From the NCBI GenBank assembly GCA_900545165.1, contig UQYA01000023.1, positions 1 through 22,789 of the forward strand: a stretch of 22,789 bases of DNA, written 5' to 3'. Both the position numbers and the translations under genes were made by a program. The notes beneath the pieces were generated by a model. That model searched no databases. It was not told the DNA's origin and saw only the letters and a list, made by a program, of their open reading frames with translations. Numbering within the stretch: position 1 is the first letter of the stretch; the number at the start of each line of letters is the position of its first letter. The stretch is from an uncultured Collinsella sp. Lineage in GTDB: Bacteria > Actinomycetota > Coriobacteriia > Coriobacteriales > Coriobacteriaceae. Positions 15,608 to 22,734 of this stretch are shown piece after piece.

Positions 15608-16227
15608 TACTCGGCCTCCTTTGCAGCGACGGGCGTCTCAGCAGGTGTGTCACCAGCGGCGGGCGCGGCGGACTTCCCGGCAGGCGCCTCATCGACGACG
15701 GCCCCAGCCCCGGTCCCCGCAGCCACAAACCCGTCTTCGCCCAGTTCAACGCCACCGTCCCAGGTAGCGGCACCGCCCACGGTGAGCGGATCGCCACCGG
15801 CGCGCATCACGGCCTCCTTCTGGTCCAGGATGCCGCACGCCTCCACAATGGCATCGATCACGGTCTCGGGGCGAATGGCGCACCCGGGCGCGTACACGTC
15901 CACGGGAATCGCGCGGTCCACGCCGCCAATCACGTTATAGGCATCGCGGAATACGCCGCCCGAACACGCGCAGATGCCGCAGGCCACCACACACTTGGGC
16001 TCGAGCATCTGGTTGTAGATCTGGCGCACGACGGGCAGATTCTGCGCGTTGACCGAACCCGTCACCAAAAAGATGTCCGCATGCTTGGGGTTACCGGTGT
16101 TGACCACGCCAAAGCGCTCCGCATCGAACAGCGGCGTGAGCGAGGCCAGCACCTCGATATCGCATCCGTTGCAGCTCGAGCCGTCGTAATGAATAACCCA
16201 CGGCGAGCGCGACATTTTATGATCCAT
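15607..16227 (-). CDS. echC: Ech-type [NiFe] hydrogenase small subunit (EchC) with low-complexity tail
   Basis: This 206-residue NuoB-like subunit holds the single proximal [4Fe-4S] cluster next to the nickel-iron site. The expected ligands are C19 and C22 (SSCNGCDIE), C86 (GICACSGG) and C116 (PGCAIRPE). The conserved core ends near residue 145. The remaining about 60 residues are Gly/Ala/Pro/Glu-rich (AAPAAGDTPAETPVAAKEAE) and resemble the tailed EchD next to it. The ATG at 16227 follows AGGAGG, which overlaps the stop of the upstream membrane subunit; an internal ATG at residue 5 is possible. The large-subunit CxxC pairs in the same operon rule out a complex I NuoB role. Confidence 0.93.
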   Translation of the reverse strand: MDHKMSRSPWVIHYDGSSCNGCDIEVLASLTPLFDAERFGVVNTGNPKHADIFLVTGSVNAQNLPVVRQIYNQMLEPKCVVACGICACSGGVFRDAYNVIGGVDRAIPVDVYAPGCAIRPETVIDAIVEACGILDQKEAVMRAGGDPLTVGGAATWDGGVELGEDGFVAAGTGAGAVVDEAPAGKSAAPAAGDTPAETPVAAKEAE

Positions 16228-16239
16228 GGATGCCGCCTC

Positions 16240-19122
16240 CTAAATAAACACGTCGACGAGGATGGGCATAAGGTTGAGCAGGCCAAACACCAGCGCCACA
16301 CCCCAGCCGAGCTTAAAGCAACTGCGCCAGGTGCTGCGCGCGAAGGTGTTGTCGATCAGCACCTCGACAAAATACGTCGCGGCCATAACGACCAGGGCGA
16401 CCACCCAGCTCACCGGGTTGTCCCAGACAAAGAACATGCCCACCCACATCAAAAACAGCACGGTCTCGCACCAGTGCATAAGGGTCATCTTGGCCAGCGT
16501 GCCGCCGCTCATCTCGGTGGCGACGCCCTGGACAATCTCCTGATGCGCGTGATGCGAGTATGAAAGATCGAACGGCGACTTGCGCAGCTTAATGGTAAGC
16601 ACCGCGAGCAGCGCGAGAAAAATGGGCGCGCTGTACACGATGATGGGCGCCGACTGCCCCGTCACGGCGATGGAATCAAAGCTGTCGGTGGCAAGGTACA
16701 GGCCCACGCTCATCAGCAGAACGGCGGGCTCGTAACTCATAACCTGCAGCAGCTCACGGTCGGCGCCAACCTGGGCAAACGGGCTTTGCGTCGAGGCGGA
16801 CGCCAATACCACAAAGATCGCGGCGAGCGTAACCATAAAGGCGCACAACAGCGTGTTGGAACCCGACACAAAGATGCCGCCGCCCACGACGGTGAAGATG
16901 AGCGCGCACGCCATATAGGTATCGTCCATGGTGTTTACGCTGGCGGGGGCCTTGCGCAGCAGCTTGGCAACGTCGTAGAAAGGCTGCAGCAGGCGCGGGC
17001 CCACGCGGCCCTGCATGCGGGCGGACAGCTTGCGGTCAAGGCCGTCGATCAGGCCGCCCACAAGCGGCGCCAGCAAGGCAAACGCCACGGTACCAATAAA
17101 TATGCCCACGACACCCGAGCCTTCGAAATACTTGCCGCGCAGCACCGAGGGCGCACTCATGGCAAGTCGCTCGGGCCCAATCCACGCGCAACACAGCAGG
17201 GCAAACAAGATAATGCTGCAGCACACGACGCTACCCGCGGGGCCAATACGCTTCTCGCCAAGGGCGTCCTCCGAGTACCAATTGCGCTTTTCGGCCTTCA
17301 CCTCGTGTCCCATCGAGCCGCGGAAATGGCGATATTTGTCGGTTCCCACGCCCGAAAGATATACGTTTACGTGCGGTTTATTGCTCACGCGGAATGAAGT
17401 CAGCAGCACCACGGCGATAAACGCCACGATAACCACCATCAGATACATGGCATCCTTGCCAATAACGTACGGCACGCGGCCAAACACCATGGCCAAGTAA
17501 GGCGACACCAGACCGCTCGAGATAACCGGGAACGCCACGCAGCACAGAATCAGCAGCGCGGCGATGGTGTTGAGGGCCATCCATTCGGTCTTATGGACAT
17601 TGACCTCAACGTTTTGAGCCGTGGGGTCGACGCCCGAAAGCTTGGCAAGCCACTTGCCCCAGAAGAAGAACGTCGCGGCCGAGCCAAAGGCCAGCACCAT
17701 GATCATGAGCACGTTGCCGGTCTGCGCAAACGCCACCAGGGCGCCCCACTTGGACACGAGCATGCCAAACGGCGCCACAAACATACCCATGATGCCCAGC
17801 ATCATCAGGCGCGTCAGGTGCGGCATGCGGCTGAACATACCGTCCATGTCCTCGATATTGCGGCTGCCGATATGATGCTCGGCCGTGCCCACGCACAGGA
17901 ACAGCAGCGACTTGGCTACCGTGTGGAACAGGATTAGGAAGATGGCCGCCCATACGGCCTCGGGTGCGCCGACGCCCAAGCAGGCACTGATGAGGCCCAA
18001 GTTGGAAATGGTGGAGTACGCGAGCACGCGTTTGGCGTTGCTCTGCGAAATGGCCATGAGGGCAGCGAGCAAAAACGTGATGGCACCCACACTCGTGACC
18101 ATAAAGCCGGTCACGGGATAGATGGCATAGAGCGGGCTCAGCTTGACCATCAGGAACACGCCGGCCTTGACCATGGTGGACGAGTGCAGCAGGGCGCTCG
18201 TGGGCGTGGGGGCAACCATGGCACCCAACAGCCACGTGTGGAACGGCATCTGTGCGGCCTTGGTGAGTGCGGCGAGCGACAACAGAACGACCGGCATCAC
18301 CAGCAGCGCGGATTGCGCGGTTCCGGCGCCGGAAAGCTCGATCATGCCCGAGATGGTCAGCGGCATGCCGTTGACGTGCAGGAACATAAGGCCCGCCAAA
18401 AACGCAATGCCGCCCAGCATGTTGAGGATGATCTGGGTAAAGGCGTTTTTGATGGCCTCAGGCGTGCGCGTATAGCCAATCATAAGGAACGAGCACACGG
18501 TGGTGATTTCCCAGCCGCAGAACAGCCACTCCAGGTTGTCGCTCGTCACGATGACGAACATGGCCGAGAGGAACAGGAACATAAGCGCCAGGAACTGCGG
18601 ACGTCGGTCGGGCGCGGTCTGCCCGCGCAGCGCAGCCTCGTGCTCGCCATGGGCCTGGAAGTCCTTCATATAACCCAAGGCATACACGCAGATCAGGCTG
18701 CCGACAATGCCGACGGCGAGCACCATGATCACACTCATGTAGTCTAGGTAGAGCGGCGTTGCGGTGACGGCCTCGGCCGCAGGCAACGTCATGGTCGCGA
18801 AGGCAATCGAGCCCGCCAGCTGCACCACGCCGAGCACACCGGTAAGCGCGTTCCTATATTTGAACGCGTTGTACAGGATGACGGCGCACAGAATTACGTC
18901 GATGACGGAGCTGGTGATCGAGAGCACATGCGAGGTGCCGGGGGCAACCTCAAAGCTCTGCGGACCCGTACCAAAAAACATGACGGCGACTACAACTGTC
19001 ACCGCCATGATAATGCCGGAGCCTATGAGCCCCACCGCATCGCGAGCTCGGTCACCGCGCGCGAGCAGCATGCCCAGCGCCGGTACCAGCGGAAACAGGG
19101 TAAGGAAATACAGTAGCGTCAT
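16240..19122 (-). CDS. echA-echB: Fused Ech hydrogenase membrane subunits: NuoL-like EchA + NuoH-like EchB
   Basis: This 960-residue membrane protein joins the two membrane subunits of the hydrogenase in one reading frame. Residues 1 to about 640 are the antiporter-like NuoL/EchA half, with the key glutamate E205 in CGWEITT, K288 in ALTKAAQMPFHTWL, and the TPTSALLHSSTMVKAGVFL signature (306-324). A polar linker lies at about 580-630. Residues about 668-960 are the NuoH/EchB half, with the conserved cytoplasmic loop ARMQGRVGPRLLQPFYDVAKLL (701-722) and ADRELLQVMSYEPAVLL. Separate EchA (about 630) and EchB (about 295) proteins together have nearly this length. The fold pumps ions using ferredoxin-to-proton electron flow. 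The start at 19122 follows GGGGGAG. It is the first gene of the operon, and its TAG overlaps the EchC ribosome site. Confidence 0.93.
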   Translation of the reverse strand: MTLLYFLTLFPLVPALGMLLARGDRARDAVGLIGSGIIMAVTVVVAVMFFGTGPQSFEVAPGTSHVLSITSSVIDVILCAVILYNAFKYRNALTGVLGVVQLAGSIAFATMTLPAAEAVTATPLYLDYMSVIMVLAVGIVGSLICVYALGYMKDFQAHGEHEAALRGQTAPDRRPQFLALMFLFLSAMFVIVTSDNLEWLFCGWEITTVCSFLMIGYTRTPEAIKNAFTQIILNMLGGIAFLAGLMFLHVNGMPLTISGMIELSGAGTAQSALLVMPVVLLSLAALTKAAQMPFHTWLLGAMVAPTPTSALLHSSTMVKAGVFLMVKLSPLYAIYPVTGFMVTSVGAITFLLAALMAISQSNAKRVLAYSTISNLGLISACLGVGAPEAVWAAIFLILFHTVAKSLLFLCVGTAEHHIGSRNIEDMDGMFSRMPHLTRLMMLGIMGMFVAPFGMLVSKWGALVAFAQTGNVLMIMVLAFGSAATFFFWGKWLAKLSGVDPTAQNVEVNVHKTEWMALNTIAALLILCCVAFPVISSGLVSPYLAMVFGRVPYVIGKDAMYLMVVIVAFIAVVLLTSFRVSNKPHVNVYLSGVGTDKYRHFRGSMGHEVKAEKRNWYSEDALGEKRIGPAGSVVCCSIILFALLCCAWIGPERLAMSAPSVLRGKYFEGSGVVGIFIGTVAFALLAPLVGGLIDGLDRKLSARMQGRVGPRLLQPFYDVAKLLRKAPASVNTMDDTYMACALIFTVVGGGIFVSGSNTLLCAFMVTLAAIFVVLASASTQSPFAQVGADRELLQVMSYEPAVLLMSVGLYLATDSFDSIAVTGQSAPIIVYSAPIFLALLAVLTIKLRKSPFDLSYSHHAHQEIVQGVATEMSGGTLAKMTLMHWCETVLFLMWVGMFFVWDNPVSWVVALVVMAATYFVEVLIDNTFARSTWRSCFKLGWGVALVFGLLNLMPILVDVFI

Positions 19123-19162
19123 ACCATCGCTCCCCCATGCAAAAACGCTGCAATTGTTTAAC

Positions 19163-19168
19163 GTTATA
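19163..19168 (-). promoter_or_regulatory. Possible proximal -10 element for the hydrogenase operon
   Basis: On the minus strand TATAAC lies about 40 bp before the fused EchA-EchB start and is flanked by two CAATTG hexamers. No -35 box is present at a suitable distance, so it is weaker than the candidate at 19216-19245. Confidence 0.3.
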
Positions 19169-19215
19169 GCTCAATTGAGGAGTGGCGGCGGCGGGTTTTC
19201 GGTCAACTGGGGAGT

Positions 19216-19245
19216 TTTATACGTTCGGGGCAAGGAGTCTGTCCG
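19216..19245 (-). promoter_or_regulatory. Candidate promoter of the hydrogenase operon
   Basis: On the minus strand CGGACA (19240-19245) and TATAAA (19216-19221) are separated by 18 bp, a sigma70-like arrangement. It would give a 5' leader of about 85 nt. Confidence 0.4.
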
Positions 19246-19367
19246 CATTGGAGTAGAAGAGTGACGTTTCCTTACCGCAGCGATGGGCGCGCGGGCACTG
19301 CGCGCGGTTTATTGGCCACTTTGGAGGATGTCCCGATAGGCACGCGACGATCCGAAAAGTTGTCTCG

Positions 19368-19395
19368 GCAAGAAAAATGCGCCCCCGTGGGCGCA
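19368..19395 (-). terminator. Intrinsic terminator of the OrfA-like gene
   Basis: On the minus strand TGCGCCC pairs with GGGCGCA (19389-19395 with 19378-19384) around a four-base loop and is followed by TTTTTCTT. It starts 13 bp after the stop codon of the helix-turn-helix gene. Confidence 0.85.
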
Positions 19396-19407
19396 CCATC
19401 CCGCTCG

Positions 19408-19803
19408 CTATTCCGCCTTTTTAACGCGCGGTTTACGGCCTCGCGGCTTATCAACCAGAGCGGCCTCGCCGCCATTGCGATACAGACGACACCAGGCCTT
19501 GACCGAAGACTCACTGGGGATCTGATGTTTGATCATAGCTTCGCGCACCGTTAGGCCATTTTCCAAGCGATCTTTAACCACGGCAAGCTTAACGTCAAAC
19601 GAATACGTGTGGTGGTGAGAGCCCGCATTAAGAACGGCGTCGGCGCCACCCACGGCATACGCGCGGGCCCACTGTCGAGCTGTGGCCTGGGGGATGCCAA
19701 GCTCTGCGGCGAGAGCGCGATGACCGACCCCCTCTTGGAGGATCTCGACGGCGCGCTGCCTAATCTCGGGCGCATGTGTGCGAGTCCTTGCTGCTTCTGA
19801 CAT
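19408..19803 (-). CDS. Orphan IS3/IS150-type OrfA-like double helix-turn-helix protein
   Basis: This protein of 131 residues (134 if a GTG at 19812 is used) has two helix-turn-helix units in tandem. The first is EIRQRAVEILQEGVGHRALAAELGIPQATARQWAR; the second begins VKLAVVKDRLENGLTVREAMIKHQIP and ends SSVKAWCRLYRNGGEAAL. This is the N-terminal architecture of IS150-type OrfA (InsJ), which binds insertion-sequence ends. It stops after a basic KPRGRKPRVKKAE, without the leucine zipper of full-length OrfA, and no transposase OrfB follows: an intrinsic terminator closes the gene instead. No terminal inverted repeats were recognised. It could be an insertion-sequence remnant or a domesticated DNA-binding protein. 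The ATG at 19803 has only a weak AGG upstream, so the start is uncertain. Confidence 0.8.
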   Translation of the reverse strand: MSEAARTRTHAPEIRQRAVEILQEGVGHRALAAELGIPQATARQWARAYAVGGADAVLNAGSHHHTYSFDVKLAVVKDRLENGLTVREAMIKHQIPSESSVKAWCRLYRNGGEAALVDKPRGRKPRVKKAE

Positions 19804-19943
19804 ACCTGCCACTTCTACTTTTTAGCCATAAACACTAATTTGCTACCTTACGTGCAAGTTAGATAGTAGCATTTTACTGTTTACACGCAGCAGTTAATTG
19901 CAAATCGCACCGCAGGAATTTGCATATTTGCCACCGATATACC

Positions 19944-19971
19944 GCATTTCCATAGCATTTCCTTAGCATTT
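19944..19971. repeat. Three GCATTT motifs in exact 11-bp phase
   Basis: GCATTT begins at 19944, 19955 and 19966, and a related GCATAT begins at 19922, which is two periods earlier. The spacing is one helical turn, so all copies face the same side of the DNA. On the minus strand, upstream of the OrfA-like gene, they read AAATGC. Confidence 0.55.
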
Positions 19972-20133
19972 GTTTATGCAGGTAACACGTATGTGCAACT
20001 AGAAGAGTTTTTAACCGACAAAATTGGTGTCTAATTACCTCTTTGATGTAATACTGTTAAATATTGACCCCTCCTCAAAAAGAGGTCGTCCGCGCAAGCG
20101 GACATTTCCATACCTCTCCATGCCAAAAGTCAC

Positions 20134-20197
20134 CCCGGCGAAAGATCAACCGGGTTGGGCCCGCCCTCACAGACCCAACCCGGTCGTTTTCGCCGGG
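20134..20197 (-). terminator. Long two-part hairpin after the flavin oxidoreductase gene
   Basis: The outer stem CCCGGCGAAA/TTTCGCCGGG (20134-20143 with 20188-20197) and the inner stem CCGGGTTGGG/CCCAACCCGG (20150-20159 with 20174-20183) are both perfect 10-bp stems, split by a small internal loop and closed by a 14-base loop. It lies 55 bp past the stop codon. On the minus strand TGACTTTTGG follows, so it probably ends transcription. Confidence 0.7.
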
Positions 20198-20251
20198 ACG
20201 CAGCCGGGCGAGGTGGATCCGTGCTACCGCCCCGCCCCGTTGCGATGTTAA

Positions 20252-22282
20252 CTACAGCTCGTTGGCCGCGTGATACGCAGTGCGAATGGCGCTTGCAATG
20301 TCGGCGGTGCGCTCGCCCGAGCAGTCGCCCACGCAGGTCACGGGCACCGTCACGCCATCAAGGTCAAACGCGTTGGCCTTGGAACCCACGGCCATCACCA
20401 CGTAATCGCAGGCGATCTTCACTGGCTCCTCGGCGCCATCCTCGGTGGTGCGAATGGCCTCCACGCCCTCGTCGGTAATGGCGGTCAGGCGGGTCTTCAC
20501 GTGCTGCTCCACGTTGTGCTCTGCAAAGTCGCCCATAATCAGCGGCAGAATGGTCTCGGACTCGCCCGCGGCAATCTTGTCGAGCATCTCGACGATCGTC
20601 ACCTCGCAGCCGTGCTGCAGCAGGTACTCGGCAGTCTCGGTGCCCACCAAGCCACCGCCGATAACGGCGACGCGGCCCGTAAGCTCCACCTTGCCGGCCA
20701 GCACGTCCCAGCTCGAGACGACCTTCTCCGAGTCGGCACCCGGAACGGGGATGACCACGTCGTGCGCGCCCACGGCCACAATCGCGGCGTCGGCGGCGTT
20801 GAGGTCCTCAGCGGTAGCGACGTGGTTGAGCTCAACCTTCACACCCAGGCCAGGCAGAATTTTCTCGTAGTACTCGACCGAGCGCATGATCTCGTTCTTG
20901 CGAGGAGGCGCGGCTGCCAGCACAATCTGGCCGCCCAGATGATCGCTCGCCTCGTAGACGGTCACATCGTAGCCGCGCTTGGCCGCCACGCGCGCGGCCT
21001 CCAGGCCGGCAATACCGCCGCCCACCACGGCGATTTTCTTGTCGCCCTCACCCGGCTTGATGGCGATGGTCGCCTCGTCGCCGTTCTCGGCATTAAGCAC
21101 GCACGAGATGTACTTGCGGTTTTGAATCGCATCGACGCAGCCCTTGTTGCAGTTGAGGCACTCGCGAATGGGTTCGCCCGTGGCGGCTTTCAACGCAATG
21201 TCGGGATCGCACATGAGCGAGCGGCCATAGGCGATGATGTCGGCCGCGCCGTCTTCCAGAATCTTCTCGCCAGCCTCGACCGAGACCACGCGGCCGACGG
21301 TGGCCACCGGCACGGAGACCAGGGCCTTGACGCGCTCGGCCACGGGTAACGTCCAGTTGTAGGGCATGGCACCCATGGGCGGAATGGTGTCGCCCATGTT
21401 GCCGGTGTGGTTTGCCTGCGCGACCTGGATCATATCGATGCCCGCGTCCTCGAGCAGCTTGGCAAACTCGCAGGCCTCGTCGGGCTGCAGGCCGCCCTTG
21501 CCGCGCGGCGTGCCGTCGGGGTTCTCCATGATCACGGGGAGCTTGTACTCCACCATCAGCTCCGGCGCGGCCTCCTTAATGGCAGCGACGACCTCCAGCG
21601 CGTAGCGAACGCGGTTCTCGAACGAGCCACCGTACTCGTCGGTGCGCTGGTTGAGGATTGCCGAGCACAGCGAACCCACCAGACGGTCGCCGTGGACCTC
21701 GATGGCATCGATCCCGGCCTGCTGCGCGCGAGCGGCCGAGGCAGCGATGGCCTCCTTGATCTGGGTAAGCTGTTCTACGCTCGCCTCGTTCACAAAGTGC
21801 TGCATGTCGTGGTGCAGCTTGGCGTAGGCCTGGTTGCGGATCTCGTTGGACTCGGCCATCTTGGCGGCAAAGGTCTCCTCGTCGCCGGCGGCCTTGGCCT
21901 CCTGCGCGGCCTTGGCGGCAGCCATGGAGCCCATGACCATGCGGCCGACACCGGGCACATCGTACTCGGGGTGGAACAGCTGCAGCGCGACCTTGGCGCC
22001 GTGCTTGTGGACGGCATCGGCCAGCGCCTTAAACGTGGGGATCTGGGCGTCGGTTGCCAGCTTGGGCGTGGGGCTTGCGGTCATGACGGGAGCGACGTCG
22101 CCGATGACGATGTAGCTCACGCCGCCACGGGCCAAGCGCTCGTAAAAAGCCAGGCTGCGCTCGCCAATGGAGCCGTCGCGCTCCTCGTAGCCGGTGGTCA
22201 GCGGCGGAAACATAATGCGGTTCTTGAGCTCAAGGGGGCCAACCGTAATGGGCTGGAGCAGCTTGGATGCAGGTGCGGCCAT
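20252..22282 (-). CDS. NADH:flavin oxidoreductase / 2,4-dienoyl-CoA reductase-like FMN-[4Fe-4S]-FAD enzyme
   Basis: This 676-residue cytoplasmic flavoenzyme would pass electrons from NAD(P)H through FAD and an iron-sulfur cluster to FMN to reduce an organic acceptor. The N-terminal old-yellow-enzyme barrel covers about 1-360 (NRIMFPPLTT, HGAKVALQLFHPEYDVPG, NQRTDEYGGSFENRVRY). The cluster ligands are C375, C378, C382 and C394 (ECLNCNKGCVDA, YISC). The FAD Rossmann motif is at 418-430 (AVVGGGIAGLEAA) and the NAD motif at 538-551 (VAVIGGGLVGTETA). The layout and length match dienoyl-CoA reductase, trimethylamine dehydrogenase and BaiCD-like enzymes. The segment HGDRLVGSLCSAIL (198-210) replaces the usual HGxHGYLLxxF, so the catalytic tyrosine of E. 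coli dienoyl-CoA reductase is not at its expected place. A helix-rich insertion (about 118-170) is also unusual. The ATG follows AGAGAGGA. Substrate is unknown; bile acids, enoates and flavonoids are acceptors in relatives. Confidence 0.9.
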   Translation of the reverse strand: MAAPASKLLQPITVGPLELKNRIMFPPLTTGYEERDGSIGERSLAFYERLARGGVSYIVIGDVAPVMTASPTPKLATDAQIPTFKALADAVHKHGAKVALQLFHPEYDVPGVGRMVMGSMAAAKAAQEAKAAGDEETFAAKMAESNEIRNQAYAKLHHDMQHFVNEASVEQLTQIKEAIAASAARAQQAGIDAIEVHGDRLVGSLCSAILNQRTDEYGGSFENRVRYALEVVAAIKEAAPELMVEYKLPVIMENPDGTPRGKGGLQPDEACEFAKLLEDAGIDMIQVAQANHTGNMGDTIPPMGAMPYNWTLPVAERVKALVSVPVATVGRVVSVEAGEKILEDGAADIIAYGRSLMCDPDIALKAATGEPIRECLNCNKGCVDAIQNRKYISCVLNAENGDEATIAIKPGEGDKKIAVVGGGIAGLEAARVAAKRGYDVTVYEASDHLGGQIVLAAAPPRKNEIMRSVEYYEKILPGLGVKVELNHVATAEDLNAADAAIVAVGAHDVVIPVPGADSEKVVSSWDVLAGKVELTGRVAVIGGGLVGTETAEYLLQHGCEVTIVEMLDKIAAGESETILPLIMGDFAEHNVEQHVKTRLTAITDEGVEAIRTTEDGAEEPVKIACDYVVMAVGSKANAFDLDGVTVPVTCVGDCSGERTADIASAIRTAYHAANEL

Positions 22283-22423
22283 GGATATTCCTCTCTTGTA
22301 GGCGCGGCGGCGATGATGCCGCGTAGTTGTCTAGAGGATATGGCATGGAGGCACAGCGGCACAACGGAAATCGGCGAATATCAGGTGGCGGCAGGCGGAT
22401 GGGGATGGGCGGGGCGGCCCGTC
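22283..22423. other. Upstream region of the flavin oxidoreductase gene
   Basis: These 141 bp should hold the promoter of the minus-strand oxidoreductase, but no clear -35/-10 pair was recognised. No gene is visible. Confidence 0.4.
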
Positions 22424-22646
22424 GGTTTGTCTCAATCTGTAACAGTTACGCGGCAAAACTGGGTCTTACTGTTACAGATCGAGACAAACCAAACCCGCCT
22501 GCTAGAAAATCTCAATCTATAACAACAACTCGGCAAAATTCGTCCCTCGTGTTACAGATTTAGACAAACACGACCCAACCCACCGGTATATCTCGATCTG
22601 TAACACCTAGCCGCCCAAATCGGGTCTAGATGTTACAGATCGAGAT
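22424..22646. repeat. Array of three imperfect palindromes with 80-81 bp period
   Basis: Copy 1 has arms 22424-22445 and 22469-22490 (21 of 22 bp paired), copy 2 arms 22509-22524 and 22550-22565 (13 of 16), and copy 3 arms 22590-22610 and 22626-22646 (20 of 21). The arm consensus is TCTCRATCTGTAACA. The left arms begin TCTC at 22430, 22510 and 22591, and the right arms begin TGTTACAGAT at 22470, 22550 and 22631. The loops share a CGGCAAAAyT or CCGCCCAAAT core. No protein is encoded here. Confidence 0.85.
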
Positions 22647-22690
22647 TTTGTTTGAGAGGCCGAGAATTGGACCGAAAACACGGTCCCGAA

Positions 22691-22725
22691 ATAACAAAAA
22701 AGCTCGCCGGCTAGGCCGACGAGCT
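22691..22725 (-). terminator. Intrinsic terminator of the tRNA gene
   Basis: On the minus strand AGCTCGTCGGC pairs with GCCGGCGAGCT (22715-22725 with 22701-22711, one mismatch) around a three-base loop, followed by TTTTTTGTTAT. It starts 10 bp after the tRNA CCA end. Confidence 0.9.
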
Positions 22726-22734
22726 GCAAGTTCT

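Larger units (their letters stand above)
19804..20251. other. AT-rich intergenic region
   Basis: This 448-bp spacer has no convincing gene. Positions 19804-20070 are clearly more AT-rich than the surrounding GC-rich genes. It contains a GCATTT repeat in 11-bp phase (19944, 19955, 19966), a possible plus-strand promoter (TTGGTG 20024-20029, 17 bp, TGTAAT 20047-20052), a small hairpin GTCCGC-GCAA-GCGGAC (20088-20103) and a long two-part hairpin (20134-20197). The AT-rich part may be transferred DNA or the control region of the OrfA-like gene. Confidence 0.6.

Noticed and set aside
14885..15940. A 351-codon plus-strand open frame opposite EchD and EchC
   Set aside because: It mirrors the alanine-rich tails (giving Ser/Gly/Leu/Arg runs) and crosses two well-supported minus-strand genes.
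17300..17400. An assembly error merging echA and echB
   Set aside because: The frame is continuous with GC-rich codon use on both sides, there is no homopolymer at the junction, and the total length matches EchA plus EchB with a natural linker. Resequencing could still overturn this.
13454..19122. Respiratory complex I (nuo) operon
   Set aside because: The large subunit retains both CxxC nickel-ligand pairs, and NuoE/F/G, A, J, K, M and N are missing, so a group 4 Ech-type hydrogenase fits better.
20024..20251. A 75-codon plus-strand open frame in the AT-rich spacer
   Set aside because: It runs through both hairpins, has no ribosome site and its proline/arginine-rich C-terminus is simply the translated hairpin.
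22424..22646. A CRISPR array
   Set aside because: The periodic units are palindromes whose loops are themselves partly conserved, there are only three copies with a degenerate middle one, and there are no unique spacers or cas genes.
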